A stretch of DNA of 64,000 bases, taken from NCBI GenBank assembly GCA_964401935.1, contig CAYOAL010000004.1, positions 62,001-126,000 on the forward strand, written 5' to 3'. The stretch is from JAPYTK01 sp964401935. GTDB taxonomy: Bacteria > Myxococcota_A > Polyangia > Polyangiales > Polyangiaceae. The notes below the pieces were generated by a model. It had not been told where the DNA came from. It made no database searches and was given only the letters and a program-made list of their open reading frames with translations. Shown piece after piece: positions 17,704-25,816 of the stretch. Numbering within the stretch: the first letter of the stretch is position 1; every line of letters begins with the position of its first letter. A program made the translations under genes and the position numbers.

Positions 17704-18122
17704 CGGCGCGCCGCCGCGTGCTCGCGGAGCCGCGCCCGGATGGCCTGCACCGGCACGAGCGGCCCTCGTCCGCTGCCCGGGCACACCTCGCACGTCTCCT
17801 CCCACGCCTCGGGGCTCGCGAGGTTGTCGGACCAGAAGGGCCACGTGCGGCACTGCACCGGTCGCGCCTCGTACACCGTGCAGCGACGCGTGGCCGGGTC
17901 GAAGAGCACGCAGTCACCGCTCATGCGCTCGAACAGCGAGCGCCGGCTCCCCACCTTGCGGACGTGCTCCGCCTCGAAGGCGGCGGGGGTGAGCCCGAGG
18001 TGGGCGGCGAGGCGCGCGATCTCGTCGTCGTTCACCCACACGTAGCCCGGGTCGCCGGTGCAGCAGTCGCCGCACGCGGTGCACTCGAACGGCAACCCGT
18101 CGGGCTCGTAGAAGGCGGTCAT
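17694..18122 (-). CDS. YkgJ-family cysteine-cluster protein
   Basis: 142 aa, ATG 18122, overlapping the kinase stop by four bases (ATGA). The Cys pattern is typical of the CxxCxxCC family (UPF0153/YkgJ): FECTACGDCCTGDPGYVW near residue 12, then DCVLFDPATRRCTVYEARPVQCRTWPF and a last Cys pair at ETCEVCPG. The family probably binds Zn or an Fe-S cluster; its function is unresolved. Coupling to a kinase with a HEPN-like end is unusual and may be meaningful. Confidence 0.9.
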   Translation of the reverse strand: MTAFYEPDGLPFECTACGDCCTGDPGYVWVNDDEIARLAAHLGLTPAAFEAEHVRKVGSRRSLFERMSGDCVLFDPATRRCTVYEARPVQCRTWPFWSDNLASPEAWEETCEVCPGSGRGPLVPVQAIRARLREHAAARRKG

Positions 18123-21100
18123 TCGACGAGCGCGCGGAGGAGCGGCGGGAGGCGGCGTACGTCGCAAGCGCCCTTCTGCGGCTCACCCGACACCACCGAG
18201 CTGAAGTTGCAGAGCCCCGGTCGGGGCAGGTGATCGATCCAATACAGATCGAAGCGATCCTCGCTCGCGAGCCGGCGCACCCACGGCTCGAGCGGCAACA
18301 CCAGACCGTCGCGCCAGCGCGCGAGATACACCACGTTGGCGAGGCGCATGGGGCTGTTGAAGCCGATGCGCCGGCGCGCCCCGGTGGCGTAAGGACCGGT
18401 GTGATCGATGAACTCGACCGTCTGCGACTCGCCGTAGAGATCGGGCTCGGTGCGCTGCACGGTCACCAGCGTCCACGCCGCGAGCGGGCGCAGCGCGCGG
18501 AGGAAAGAGCGCGTCATCTGCTCGAACTCGTGCACGTCGGCCCCCGCCCGCGCCTCGTTGTAGTGTCCGTGCGCGAAGTTGTTGCGCTCGTTGTGGAGCA
18601 GGTTGCTCAGCGTGTCGAACGTCTGGTTCGGCGTGAGCTTCACGTTGAGGAGCTGTCGAGCCAGCACCCCCATCGGGTCGTCGTTGCCGACGAAGCCCTT
18701 CGCCGCGAGGCGCGCGAGCTCCCGCCAGGCACCGAGCGGCAGCCCCGCGCGCGTCTTCACGCGCCCATGAAACGCCCGCAGCTGCTCGAGGGCCTTGTCG
18801 ATCGAGGCGGCCCCCGTTCGTTCGCTCCCCTGGGTGCCCCCCTCGGTGAAATAGGCGGCCGCGAGCACGAGGGCGATGAAGCGCCAGGTCCCCTCGAGCA
18901 CGTCGAAGAGCATCTTCACCCGCTCCACCGCGCTCGCCGCCCCGATCGCCGAGTGCACCCTCCCCGCGATGGGATACGGCAGCCCCCCGCTGAGCGCGCT
19001 CAACACACCATGCGCGTCGGCGCACTCGCGGCTCAGCTCGAGCGCGCGGCTCTCGGGGCGCTCGCCGACCGCCTCCTCCCAGGAGAGGGTGCGCGGGAGC
19101 TCCACCTTGCCGTCGGTGATGGGCGACCGGGCGTGCCACTCACACTGCACGTCGACGCCGATCTCGGCCGCCTCGAGCTTGCGCGGGATGCACGCGCCGA
19201 TCACCCCTGGCGCCAGCCGCGTCACCTTCGCCGAGGGGCCCACCCGGGTGGCGATGATGGCGGCGAGCTCCTGCTCGAGGGCGGGCACCACCTTCGGACC
19301 GATGAGATCGAGCGCCGCCTGCTCCTCGATGCCGAAGAGGAGCAGCTGGTTCTTCGGTTGTCTCGCCCAGTCGAGCACCGCGCTCGACGACGAGAGGTGA
19401 ATGCTCGGGTTGTGGGCGCGCAGCGACACCACCTCGCCCTCCGCCTTGACCACCGGCCCCGCCACCGCCTCCACCGCGTTGAGCGCGAGCTCCACCTCGC
19501 TCCCGGCGTTGGCGGCGTCGCCCTCCAGCATCCAGAAACCGCAGCCCAGCGGCTTGGCGTTCACGCTGCGCGTCACCGCCGCGAGGCGCGCCGCCTCCGT
19601 GCCCACGAGCTCGGCGTCGCCGCGCACCAACACCGCGACCACGTCGCCATCGCGAGCCACCACCGAGCTCGGCCACTGCCGATGGGCCGCGACCGCCGCG
19701 TACACCGCGAGCGGATAGGGCGCGGGTGCGGTGGGTGGCACGTCCACCCCCACCATCACCAGCGCGAGCCCGAACGCGCTCTGGTGCTGCATCGCGGTGG
19801 CGACCTCCTGCTCGAGCCCGGCGCGCGCGAGCAGACCCGAGAGTTGGTCGACGGTGCCCGCCGGCACCGAGCGCGACACGTAGCGGCGATCGACCATCGT
19901 GGCCCGCATCGCCCCCACCGTGACGAAGGCGCCGTGCACGAGGGGCGCCTCTTCGCCGCGTGCGAGCGCCCGCGTGCCCACCTGCACCGGCACCGAGCAC
20001 TCGGAACGCCGCGCGAGCCACCACCGCACGCCGTCGTGACGCAGCCGCGCCGCGAGCCGCGAGGCCACGTCGGCGTAGACGAGGTCGTTCACCTCATCGC
20101 CCACCTGCTTGACGCGGCCGAGGGTGAGCGGACCGACCGGCTCGAGGCGCAGATCCCGCACCGAGCCGTCGCGCGCCTCGATGCGCAGGCGATCCGGCGA
20201 GTCGACCTCCCCGCGCCAGATGGAGAACACCGGCGCGTCGGAGAGCCACATCGTGGCCGCCCCCTTGGTGTGCGCGGCGATGGTCGCGTCGAGCGGCCCC
20301 CCCGGCGACTCGAGGGTGCTGCTCGGCGACGGGGCCGGCGTGGAGCCGGGCGACGGCGTGGCCGCGGCGGCGACGTGGATCACCGCCTCCGGCACCGCGT
20401 CCAAGGCGGGGAGGGTCTTGTCACTGGCGATGCGCAGCGCCGGCGGCAGCTCCATGGCTGGCTGAGCGATGGTGTGCGGAACGTTCACCCCGCTCGACAT
20501 CACGTCGATGGGCACCGCCAGCGCGAGCCCGTTGAGGAACGCGTCCGCGCTCTGAAGGCGCTTGTCGCGCTCACGGGTGAGCGCTTCCCGGATCACTTGG
20601 GAGAGCGCGGGGGGCACCTCGGGGTTGACGGTGGTGAGCTCCACCGGGTCGCGCTGGCAGATGGCCATCACGAGGCGGGCGTAGGAGCGGTCCATGAACG
20701 GCGGCGCGCCCGCGAGCATCTCGTGGAGGATCGCTCCCATGGCCCAGATGTCGGCGCGATGATCGATCTCGACCACCGCCTCGATTTGCTCCGGCGACAT
20801 GTAGAGCGGCGTGCCCACCACCGCCCCAGCCTGGGTGAGGCGCGCCGACTTCTCGAAGCTCGGCGCCTCGAGCTCGGCGCCGTCGACGAGCTTGCTCAGC
20901 CCAAAATCCACGATCTTGACGTGGAGCAGATCGTCGTCGCCGGTCACCAAGAACAGGTTCTCGGGCTTCAGGTCGCGGTGCACGATGCCGGCCGCGTGCA
21001 CCTTGCGCAGGCCGCGCAGCGCCTCCACCGCGAAGCGCACCGCGTCCCCCACCGGGATCCGCCCCGACTGCTCGATGCGCTGGCCGAGGTCGCGCCCGTC

Positions 21101-21406
21101 GAGCAGCTCCATCACGAGGAACGGCTGACCCCGATCGTCCTGCCCCCAGTCGAACACCTGCACGATGTGGGCGCTCTCCACCGCGCTGATCGCCCGCGCC
21201 TCGCGGTGAAACCGCAAGAGCGACGTCTCGTCCTTCTGGGCGCTCATGTGCAAGAACTTGAGCGCCACCCGCTTGCCGATGACCACGTTCTCGGCCTCGT
21301 ACACGCTCCCCATGCCGCCGGAGCCGATGAGCCGCACCACCTTGTACTTGCCGCCGATGGTCTGGCCCACGCGCTCAACGGCCGTGTCTGGTGCGATGGA
21401 AGTCAT
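18119..21406 (-). CDS. Ser/Thr kinase fused to FHA-like, GGDEF-like and HEPN-like regions
   Basis: 1095 aa. Kinase, residues ~20-290: IGSGGMGSVYEA Gly loop, RVALKFL Lys, full HRDLKPENLF catalytic loop, DFGLSK, and a GTPLYMSPEQ activation end. A Pro/Ser linker (~340-380) follows. Residues ~425-510 (PLTLGRVKQVGDEVNDLVYADVASR and a later beta stretch ending HGAFVTVGAMRATM) look like an FHA phosphopeptide-binding domain. Residues ~517-640 begin DQLSGLLARAGLEQEVATAM, like the opening of GGDEF domains, but no GGDEF signature is seen. The helical C-terminus contains ERNNFAHGHYNEA; Arg941 and His946 fit the R-x4-H motif of HEPN domains. No TM segment is evident. It would be cytosolic and is coupled to the YkgJ gene. 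Confidence 0.85.
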   Translation of the reverse strand: MTSIAPDTAVERVGQTIGGKYKVVRLIGSGGMGSVYEAENVVIGKRVALKFLHMSAQKDETSLLRFHREARAISAVESAHIVQVFDWGQDDRGQPFLVMELLDGRDLGQRIEQSGRIPVGDAVRFAVEALRGLRKVHAAGIVHRDLKPENLFLVTGDDDLLHVKIVDFGLSKLVDGAELEAPSFEKSARLTQAGAVVGTPLYMSPEQIEAVVEIDHRADIWAMGAILHEMLAGAPPFMDRSYARLVMAICQRDPVELTTVNPEVPPALSQVIREALTRERDKRLQSADAFLNGLALAVPIDVMSSGVNVPHTIAQPAMELPPALRIASDKTLPALDAVPEAVIHVAAAATPSPGSTPAPSPSSTLESPGGPLDATIAAHTKGAATMWLSDAPVFSIWRGEVDSPDRLRIEARDGSVRDLRLEPVGPLTLGRVKQVGDEVNDLVYADVASRLAARLRHDGVRWWLARRSECSVPVQVGTRALARGEEAPLVHGAFVTVGAMRATMVDRRYVSRSVPAGTVDQLSGLLARAGLEQEVATAMQHQSAFGLALVMVGVDVPPTAPAPYPLAVYAAVAAHRQWPSSVVARDGDVVAVLVRGDAELVGTEAARLAAVTRSVNAKPLGCGFWMLEGDAANAGSEVELALNAVEAVAGPVVKAEGEVVSLRAHNPSIHLSSSSAVLDWARQPKNQLLLFGIEEQAALDLIGPKVVPALEQELAAIIATRVGPSAKVTRLAPGVIGACIPRKLEAAEIGVDVQCEWHARSPITDGKVELPRTLSWEEAVGERPESRALELSRECADAHGVLSALSGGLPYPIAGRVHSAIGAASAVERVKMLFDVLEGTWRFIALVLAAAYFTEGGTQGSERTGAASIDKALEQLRAFHGRVKTRAGLPLGAWRELARLAAKGFVGNDDPMGVLARQLLNVKLTPNQTFDTLSNLLHNERNNFAHGHYNEARAGADVHEFEQMTRSFLRALRPLAAWTLVTVQRTEPDLYGESQTVEFIDHTGPYATGARRRIGFNSPMRLANVVYLARWRDGLVLPLEPWVRRLASEDRFDLYWIDHLPRPGLCNFSSVVSGEPQKGACDVRRLPPLLRALVE

Positions 21407-21732
21407 GCCTGCTCGGGAGCCGCCATTATTGCCAAGACGGTAGCCCGTTGCGAGCGGGTTGTACCCTCTTGTTCAGACTTTGTGTCTCGGCGTCGAGACC
21501 CCTCGCTCCGCTCCCCGGCGCGGTGCGAGCGACGCTCGAGGAGGGTCCCGAGGTGGCGGGGGGCGAGCAGGAGTCCGACGGCGGCGAAATACAAAATAAT
21601 GGAGCGCGGTTGGAACAAACCGAGGCCGAGCGCCGTCTCTCCCCTCCTGGCCTGTTGAACCCGCCGGGACCGCGAGCGCCATTTGGCACTGTGCTTCCCG
21701 AGCACGATCCGCGGTATGCTCCGGGAGCTACC
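21407..21732. other. 326-base intergenic region between divergent genes
   Basis: It separates the HEPN-type kinase operon (minus) from an unknown gene (plus). It includes a short AT-rich patch, aaatacaaaataatgg, near 21586-21601, unusual for this GC-rich DNA, and a sigma-54-like element near the plus-strand gene. No ORF with coding character was seen. Confidence 0.5.
21683..21698 (+). promoter_or_regulatory. Sigma-54-like -24/-12 element (weak)
   Basis: TTGGCACTGTGCTTCC matches the -24 half (TGGCAC) and keeps the GG-to-(G)C spacing, but the -12 half reads CC instead of GC. It lies 35 bases before the ATG at 21733. Myxococcota use many sigma-54 promoters, so it is listed as a low-confidence candidate. 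Confidence 0.25.
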
Positions 21733-22179
21733 ATGGCCGCGACATCCAACAGCGCTTCCGATCAGCCGTCCGTCTGCTTCACCATCCCGCTCCCAGGGGG
21801 ACGCGTCGCGCGCATCCCCGAGGACGTCGTGGCGCAGTATGTCGTCGCGGACGCGCGGACGGTGCACGGCCCGGCTCCCTCCGCCCCCGCCACCGCGGGA
21901 GGCGCCCCCCACACCACGACTGTACGCGCAGGAGAGAGCATGATCACAATCAACATCTACGCCGGCAAGGGTGAGGTCGCCGTCGAGCGCCACGACGAAG
22001 GGGACGACGTCGTGGCCCACTCGCTCAGCATGGACGCCACCACCGGCACCAGCGAGTACCACACCGATTGGGAATTCGGGGAATGCGAGTACACGGACGA
22101 GACTGGGTTTCCGCAGCGTCTCCAGGCGTGGCACCGACATCCGTTCGGCACCGAATACAGCGAGATCTACGACGGCTGA
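21733..22179 (+). CDS. Protein of unknown function
   Basis: 148 aa, ATG 21733 with a GGGAG ribosome site eight bases upstream. There is no signal peptide and no TM segment. The N-terminal third is moderately hydrophobic (CFTIPLPGGRVARIPEDVVAQYV); the middle is Pro/Ala-rich; the C-terminal half is acidic and aromatic (EYHTDWEFGECEY, then RLQAWHRHPFGTEYSEIYDG). No family is recognised. The stop overlaps the reading frame of the lipoprotein gene that follows. It is the first gene after a 326-base regulatory gap, so it is likely expressed on its own promoter together with the two exported proteins downstream. Confidence 0.7.
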   Translation: MAATSNSASDQPSVCFTIPLPGGRVARIPEDVVAQYVVADARTVHGPAPSAPATAGGAPHTTTVRAGESMITINIYAGKGEVAVERHDEGDDVVAHSLSMDATTGTSEYHTDWEFGECEYTDETGFPQRLQAWHRHPFGTEYSEIYDG

Positions 22180-23390
22180 GTCGGGCGCTCGCGCCGGGAG
22201 CGGCGGCGGCCCGAGGGCCGGCGGCGCTCGTGCTCGCGCTCTGTGCCAGCGTCGGCCTCGCTGGCTGCGTGGCCGACAACCATCCCCTCGGTGAGGGGGA
22301 CCTCCAGTTCCTCGTCGACGACACGCCGATCTACGCGGCCGACGTGCTCGACGAGAACGGGCGTCCCGTGCTGCCGCGGCAGGCGCCGTACGAGAAATCG
22401 GTGCAGCTTTACATGACCAGCGGCAACTCGGCGGACCGCGGCGCCTACGTCGATCTCCAGGTCGACCCCCCCGTGGCTTTCCGCTTCATCCCCGTCGACG
22501 ACACCTGCGTGCACCTCGCCGGCACCTTCCGCTGCACCGCCGAGGAAGACGGCTTCGCCAACTTCCTGGTCCGCAGCGAGTCGGACTGGTCGGGCACCGC
22601 CGAGATCCGGGTGGTAGGCCGCAACGCCGACACCGAGACGATCCTCGTGCGACCGGCCGGGCTCCCGGTCGAGGCCAACAACTTCGATCTGGTCATCGAG
22701 GGGGTGGAGAACGCGCGCGTCGTGGCCCGCTACGACAGCCTCCAGTGCACCTTGACCCCCACCCCGGACAACACCTTCGACAAGTGGCAGCGGCCCCGCG
22801 TGCGGGAGGCGCGAGTGCTCGCGACGCCGCCCCAGAACGCCCCCACCGTGATCGAGCACGCCCCCGTCATCGTGCGCTCGCTCCACCCGGAGGTGTTCGT
22901 GACCCTCGATCCCAGCTGCCCGGCGCCGCGCACGAGCGTGCTGCGCGTGCAGCTCGACGCGACCGGCAACTCCCCGCCGTTCTTCTTCTGCTTCAGCGAC
23001 GTGGGCGGCAGCAACGTGGCGATCGCGTTCGACTCCGGCGCGCTGAGCGCCGGGCCACGCACCCTGCAAGTCGACGCCGAGCCCCGCCTCTTGCGCGTGG
23101 TGACGCTCGACGACGCGATCCCGGTCACGGAGCTTTCGGCGGTGCCCATCGCGGTGAGCGCCTTCGACGCGGATCTGCGCAAGGTCGCCTTCGACGTGGA
23201 CATCCGCACCACCGACGCCGACGTGCTCGCGCTGCCGCGGGCCAACGACCGCCTCCCCGGCGAGGGCGCCGACGCGCTCCTCATCGAGGTGCGGCCAGTC
23301 GGCCCCGGCACCGCGCGCATCCAGATCACCCCCGAGCTCTTCGCGTCCCCGGTCTGTTCTTCCGATCCGATCACGGTCACCGATCTCTGA
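22176..23390 (+). CDS. Lipoprotein of unknown function; start uncertain
   Basis: About 404 aa if translated from 22176. The signal is clear: a hydrophobic stretch LVLALCASVGLAGC with lipobox LAGC, then VADNHPLGEGD. The mature part is beta-rich and Cys-containing, with no recognised domain. Its start is odd. No ATG, GTG or TTG lies at a sensible distance before the signal peptide. A CTG at 22176 overlapping the preceding TGA would give a 30-residue signal with two Arg. The alternatives are an ATG at 22083 or TTG at 22068, inside the preceding gene, or a GTG that leaves only 13 residues. It is followed nine bases later by another exported protein. Confidence 0.75.
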   Translation: MSRALAPGAAAARGPAALVLALCASVGLAGCVADNHPLGEGDLQFLVDDTPIYAADVLDENGRPVLPRQAPYEKSVQLYMTSGNSADRGAYVDLQVDPPVAFRFIPVDDTCVHLAGTFRCTAEEDGFANFLVRSESDWSGTAEIRVVGRNADTETILVRPAGLPVEANNFDLVIEGVENARVVARYDSLQCTLTPTPDNTFDKWQRPRVREARVLATPPQNAPTVIEHAPVIVRSLHPEVFVTLDPSCPAPRTSVLRVQLDATGNSPPFFFCFSDVGGSNVAIAFDSGALSAGPRTLQVDAEPRLLRVVTLDDAIPVTELSAVPIAVSAFDADLRKVAFDVDIRTTDADVLALPRANDRLPGEGADALLIEVRPVGPGTARIQITPELFASPVCSSDPITVTDL

Positions 23391-23399
23391 CGAGCGCCG

Positions 23400-25625
23400 A
23401 TGAACATCCGACACCTCGCGCCGCTAGCGGCCCTTACCATCCTCCTGTTCAGCGCTCCGGCGCACACCCAGCCGGAGGACGACGAGTACTCCCCGGACGA
23501 AGAGCCACCGATCCCGACGCTGGTCCCGACGGATTCGGGCGGGGCCACCGCCCAAGACTGGACCGGCGCGGTCCGCATCCTCAAGGTGCGAGGCGCCGCT
23601 TCCACCGCAGAGCAGCAGGCTGCCGCGGAGATCTTCCCCGACGCCAACAAGGTGTGGCTGCACGTGTACGGCACCGATCCGCGGCCCATCGAAGCGGCCC
23701 GACGGGGCGCTCGGAAGTGGCTCTGCAGCGAGGGCTGCGACGTCGAGAGCCCGGCCGATCCGGAGGGGAACCTCGGGCGCACCGGGGTCGCCGCCGGCCA
23801 ACAGGCGGCCAGCAGCGGCGACGCGATGCTGCGGTCCATCAAGGTGCAGACGCCGACGCAGCCGCTGCCCCTCACGATCTGGCGCCCCACGCCGAAATTG
23901 CTCGGCCAGCTGCTCTTCGATCCGGTGCTGCTCGGCCGCCGCAGCTACAAGCACGTCTGCGCCTACCCTCCGGTCGCCCAGAAGGCACAGCTCGGCGACA
24001 CGGTGCCGCTCTGCCGTGAGGGCCGACAGGTAGCGCCCACCCCCGACTCCGCGGAGCTGCGGCTCGGCTTCCGCTGGCCGCGCTCGAGCGAGTTCGCCAA
24101 CTTCCAGTACCTGGCGATCACCGACACCTGCGGCAACGCGCGGGTCATCCCGTTTCAGCGCACCTTCGCGGTGCCCGTCTACCACGTGGCGAGCGGCGGC
24201 TGCGGCAACCCCGACGGCCGCGTGCTGCGCGTGTTTCCGTCCGGCGGCTGGGTGCGCGTCACCGCGTTCAACCTCGACACCCCGGCCGCGGGCAACGTGG
24301 TGAGCGCGACCTTTCGCGTCACCGTGCCGCCCCTCGAAGATCTGGTGAGCGCCAAGACCCCGCCCATGTTGTTCCCAGATCCGCGCATCGACGATCTGAT
24401 GATCGACTGCGGACCGATGGTCCTCAAGGCGCGCACCGGCCCCGGCGGCGTCCCGCGGGAGGCCCCGAGCGGTGGCGCGTTGCCGGGCCAGACGCCCCCG
24501 CCGGGCATGTCGCTCCCCGGCCAGACCCCGCCTCCCGGCAAGTCGATGCCGAAGCCCCCGAGCGCGAAGCCGCCAGCGAGCGAGCAGCCGCCCAAGACAC
24601 CAGGCGAGCCACCGAGCACGGGCGGGGGCAACGGGAGCGGCGCCCCGAAGACGCCCCCCGTCGTGCGCCAGCCGCGCGTGCTCCCCGCCAGCACCCCCAC
24701 CGGCCAGCCCCTCGCCAACGAAGGCCTCGTCATCGGACCCGAGCCGCTGTTTCGCGGCAACTGTCGCATCGAGCTGCGCGGCCAGACGAAGCGACGGCTG
24801 GTGGCCCCCCTCGCCCTCCGGATCCGCATCACGCGCACCGACGTCCCGGGCACGCCGGTGGTGCTCGAGGAGCCGTGGATCGTCACCCCCACCGACTCCA
24901 TCTTCCGCATCCCTCCCCTCGATCCGTCGGTCTTCACGGGTGAGTCCCGGCTTCAGCTCGAGGTGTTCAGCGACCCGATGTCGAGCGAGGGGAACGTCAT
25001 CCTGTTGAGCGACGCGGGGCGGGTGTCCCGGGTGGAGAACGAGGTGGTGGCCCAAGCGCAGCCGGAGAAGTTCCGACGCCTCATCGGCTCGGTGACCATC
25101 CACTCCGCGCCCCTCTGCGGCGAGTCGAACTTCGAGACCATCGAGGCGGCGGGCAGCTGTTTCCGCGGCTACTTCACGGTGATCGCGATGCTCGCGACCC
25201 TTCAGGTCACCCGCGCCCCGTGGGTGGAGCGGCCGCTCATCACACGCAACGTGCTCAGCGCGGTAGGAGTGGCCTTCGCGATGGACAGCTACGATCCGGT
25301 GGAGCGCGAGGCCTTCCCGATCGCGCTCCAGGTGGGGGGCTTCGTACAAGACCTCGGGGAGGATCGGGTCGGGCTCCTAAGCTACGTGGGCATCGCCCCC
25401 ACGCTGCCGATCCTCGGAGAGGGCGGCAACACGACCAGCATCGGCTTGCTCGGCGGCCTTGGCATCGAGTACATCGCCAAGCAGAACGGTCCCGACGAGG
25501 GCTTCAAGCCGGCCGCGTTCCTCTCCATCGTCGTGCAGGTCGGACAAGCGAACCCCGCCCTCCCCAGCGACAGCGGCGCCCTCGGGAGCTACGCGCCGCC
25601 CCCCATGCAGAGCGGCACTTACTGA
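23400..25625 (+). CDS. Exported protein of unknown function with Pro-rich linker
   Basis: 741 aa, ATG 23400. The Sec signal peptide (MNIRHLAPLAALTILLFSAPAHT, cleavage after PAHT or so) is not a lipobox. Residues ~30-330 are a beta-rich domain with several Cys. A Pro/Gly/Ser linker follows (~345-430, with LPGQTPPPG twice). A second beta-rich domain ends with a Gly-rich hydrophobic section (SIGLLGGLGIEYIAK) that might be a membrane-interacting or barrel-like end. No family is recognised. Its position directly after a lipoprotein of unknown function suggests that the two act together at the cell surface. Confidence 0.75.
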   Translation: MNIRHLAPLAALTILLFSAPAHTQPEDDEYSPDEEPPIPTLVPTDSGGATAQDWTGAVRILKVRGAASTAEQQAAAEIFPDANKVWLHVYGTDPRPIEAARRGARKWLCSEGCDVESPADPEGNLGRTGVAAGQQAASSGDAMLRSIKVQTPTQPLPLTIWRPTPKLLGQLLFDPVLLGRRSYKHVCAYPPVAQKAQLGDTVPLCREGRQVAPTPDSAELRLGFRWPRSSEFANFQYLAITDTCGNARVIPFQRTFAVPVYHVASGGCGNPDGRVLRVFPSGGWVRVTAFNLDTPAAGNVVSATFRVTVPPLEDLVSAKTPPMLFPDPRIDDLMIDCGPMVLKARTGPGGVPREAPSGGALPGQTPPPGMSLPGQTPPPGKSMPKPPSAKPPASEQPPKTPGEPPSTGGGNGSGAPKTPPVVRQPRVLPASTPTGQPLANEGLVIGPEPLFRGNCRIELRGQTKRRLVAPLALRIRITRTDVPGTPVVLEEPWIVTPTDSIFRIPPLDPSVFTGESRLQLEVFSDPMSSEGNVILLSDAGRVSRVENEVVAQAQPEKFRRLIGSVTIHSAPLCGESNFETIEAAGSCFRGYFTVIAMLATLQVTRAPWVERPLITRNVLSAVGVAFAMDSYDPVEREAFPIALQVGGFVQDLGEDRVGLLSYVGIAPTLPILGEGGNTTSIGLLGGLGIEYIAKQNGPDEGFKPAAFLSIVVQVGQANPALPSDSGALGSYAPPPMQSGTY

Positions 25626-25643
25626 AGCCCCGGCCCGCGCCGG

Positions 25644-25731
25644 TCGTCGACACGGTCGAGGTGGCCCGCGACCGACGCGGTCCGTGTCGCTCGTCGACGC
25701 GTTTGGGGGTGGCGCGCGACCGATTCCGTTC
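25644..25731. repeat. Imperfect tandem repeat, period 47 bases, in an intergenic gap
   Basis: TCGTCGAC followed by GGTGG and CGCGACCGA appears at 25644 and again at 25691, with about 80% identity over roughly 40 bases by eye. It lies in the 191-base gap after the exported protein and before the phosphoesterase. It may be a duplicated regulatory segment; nothing else is seen in the gap except the ribosome site of the next gene. Confidence 0.6.
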
Positions 25732-25816
25732 CTATGAGTGCAAGAGCTCGCCGGCGCACGTGCGCGGGCGCGCTGTCCGTCCCTTCCCCCTCGCCCCGCC
25801 GCGAGGATGAAACGCC

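Noticed and set aside
18230..21658. Plus-strand frame of 1142 codons opposite the HEPN-type kinase
   Set aside because: It mirrors a clearly coding kinase gene in GC-rich DNA; its product is His/Arg/Glu-rich without motifs or a ribosome site.
23424..25349. Minus-strand frame of 641 codons opposite an exported protein
   Set aside because: No motif, Arg/His-rich; the plus strand has a signal peptide and a normal start.
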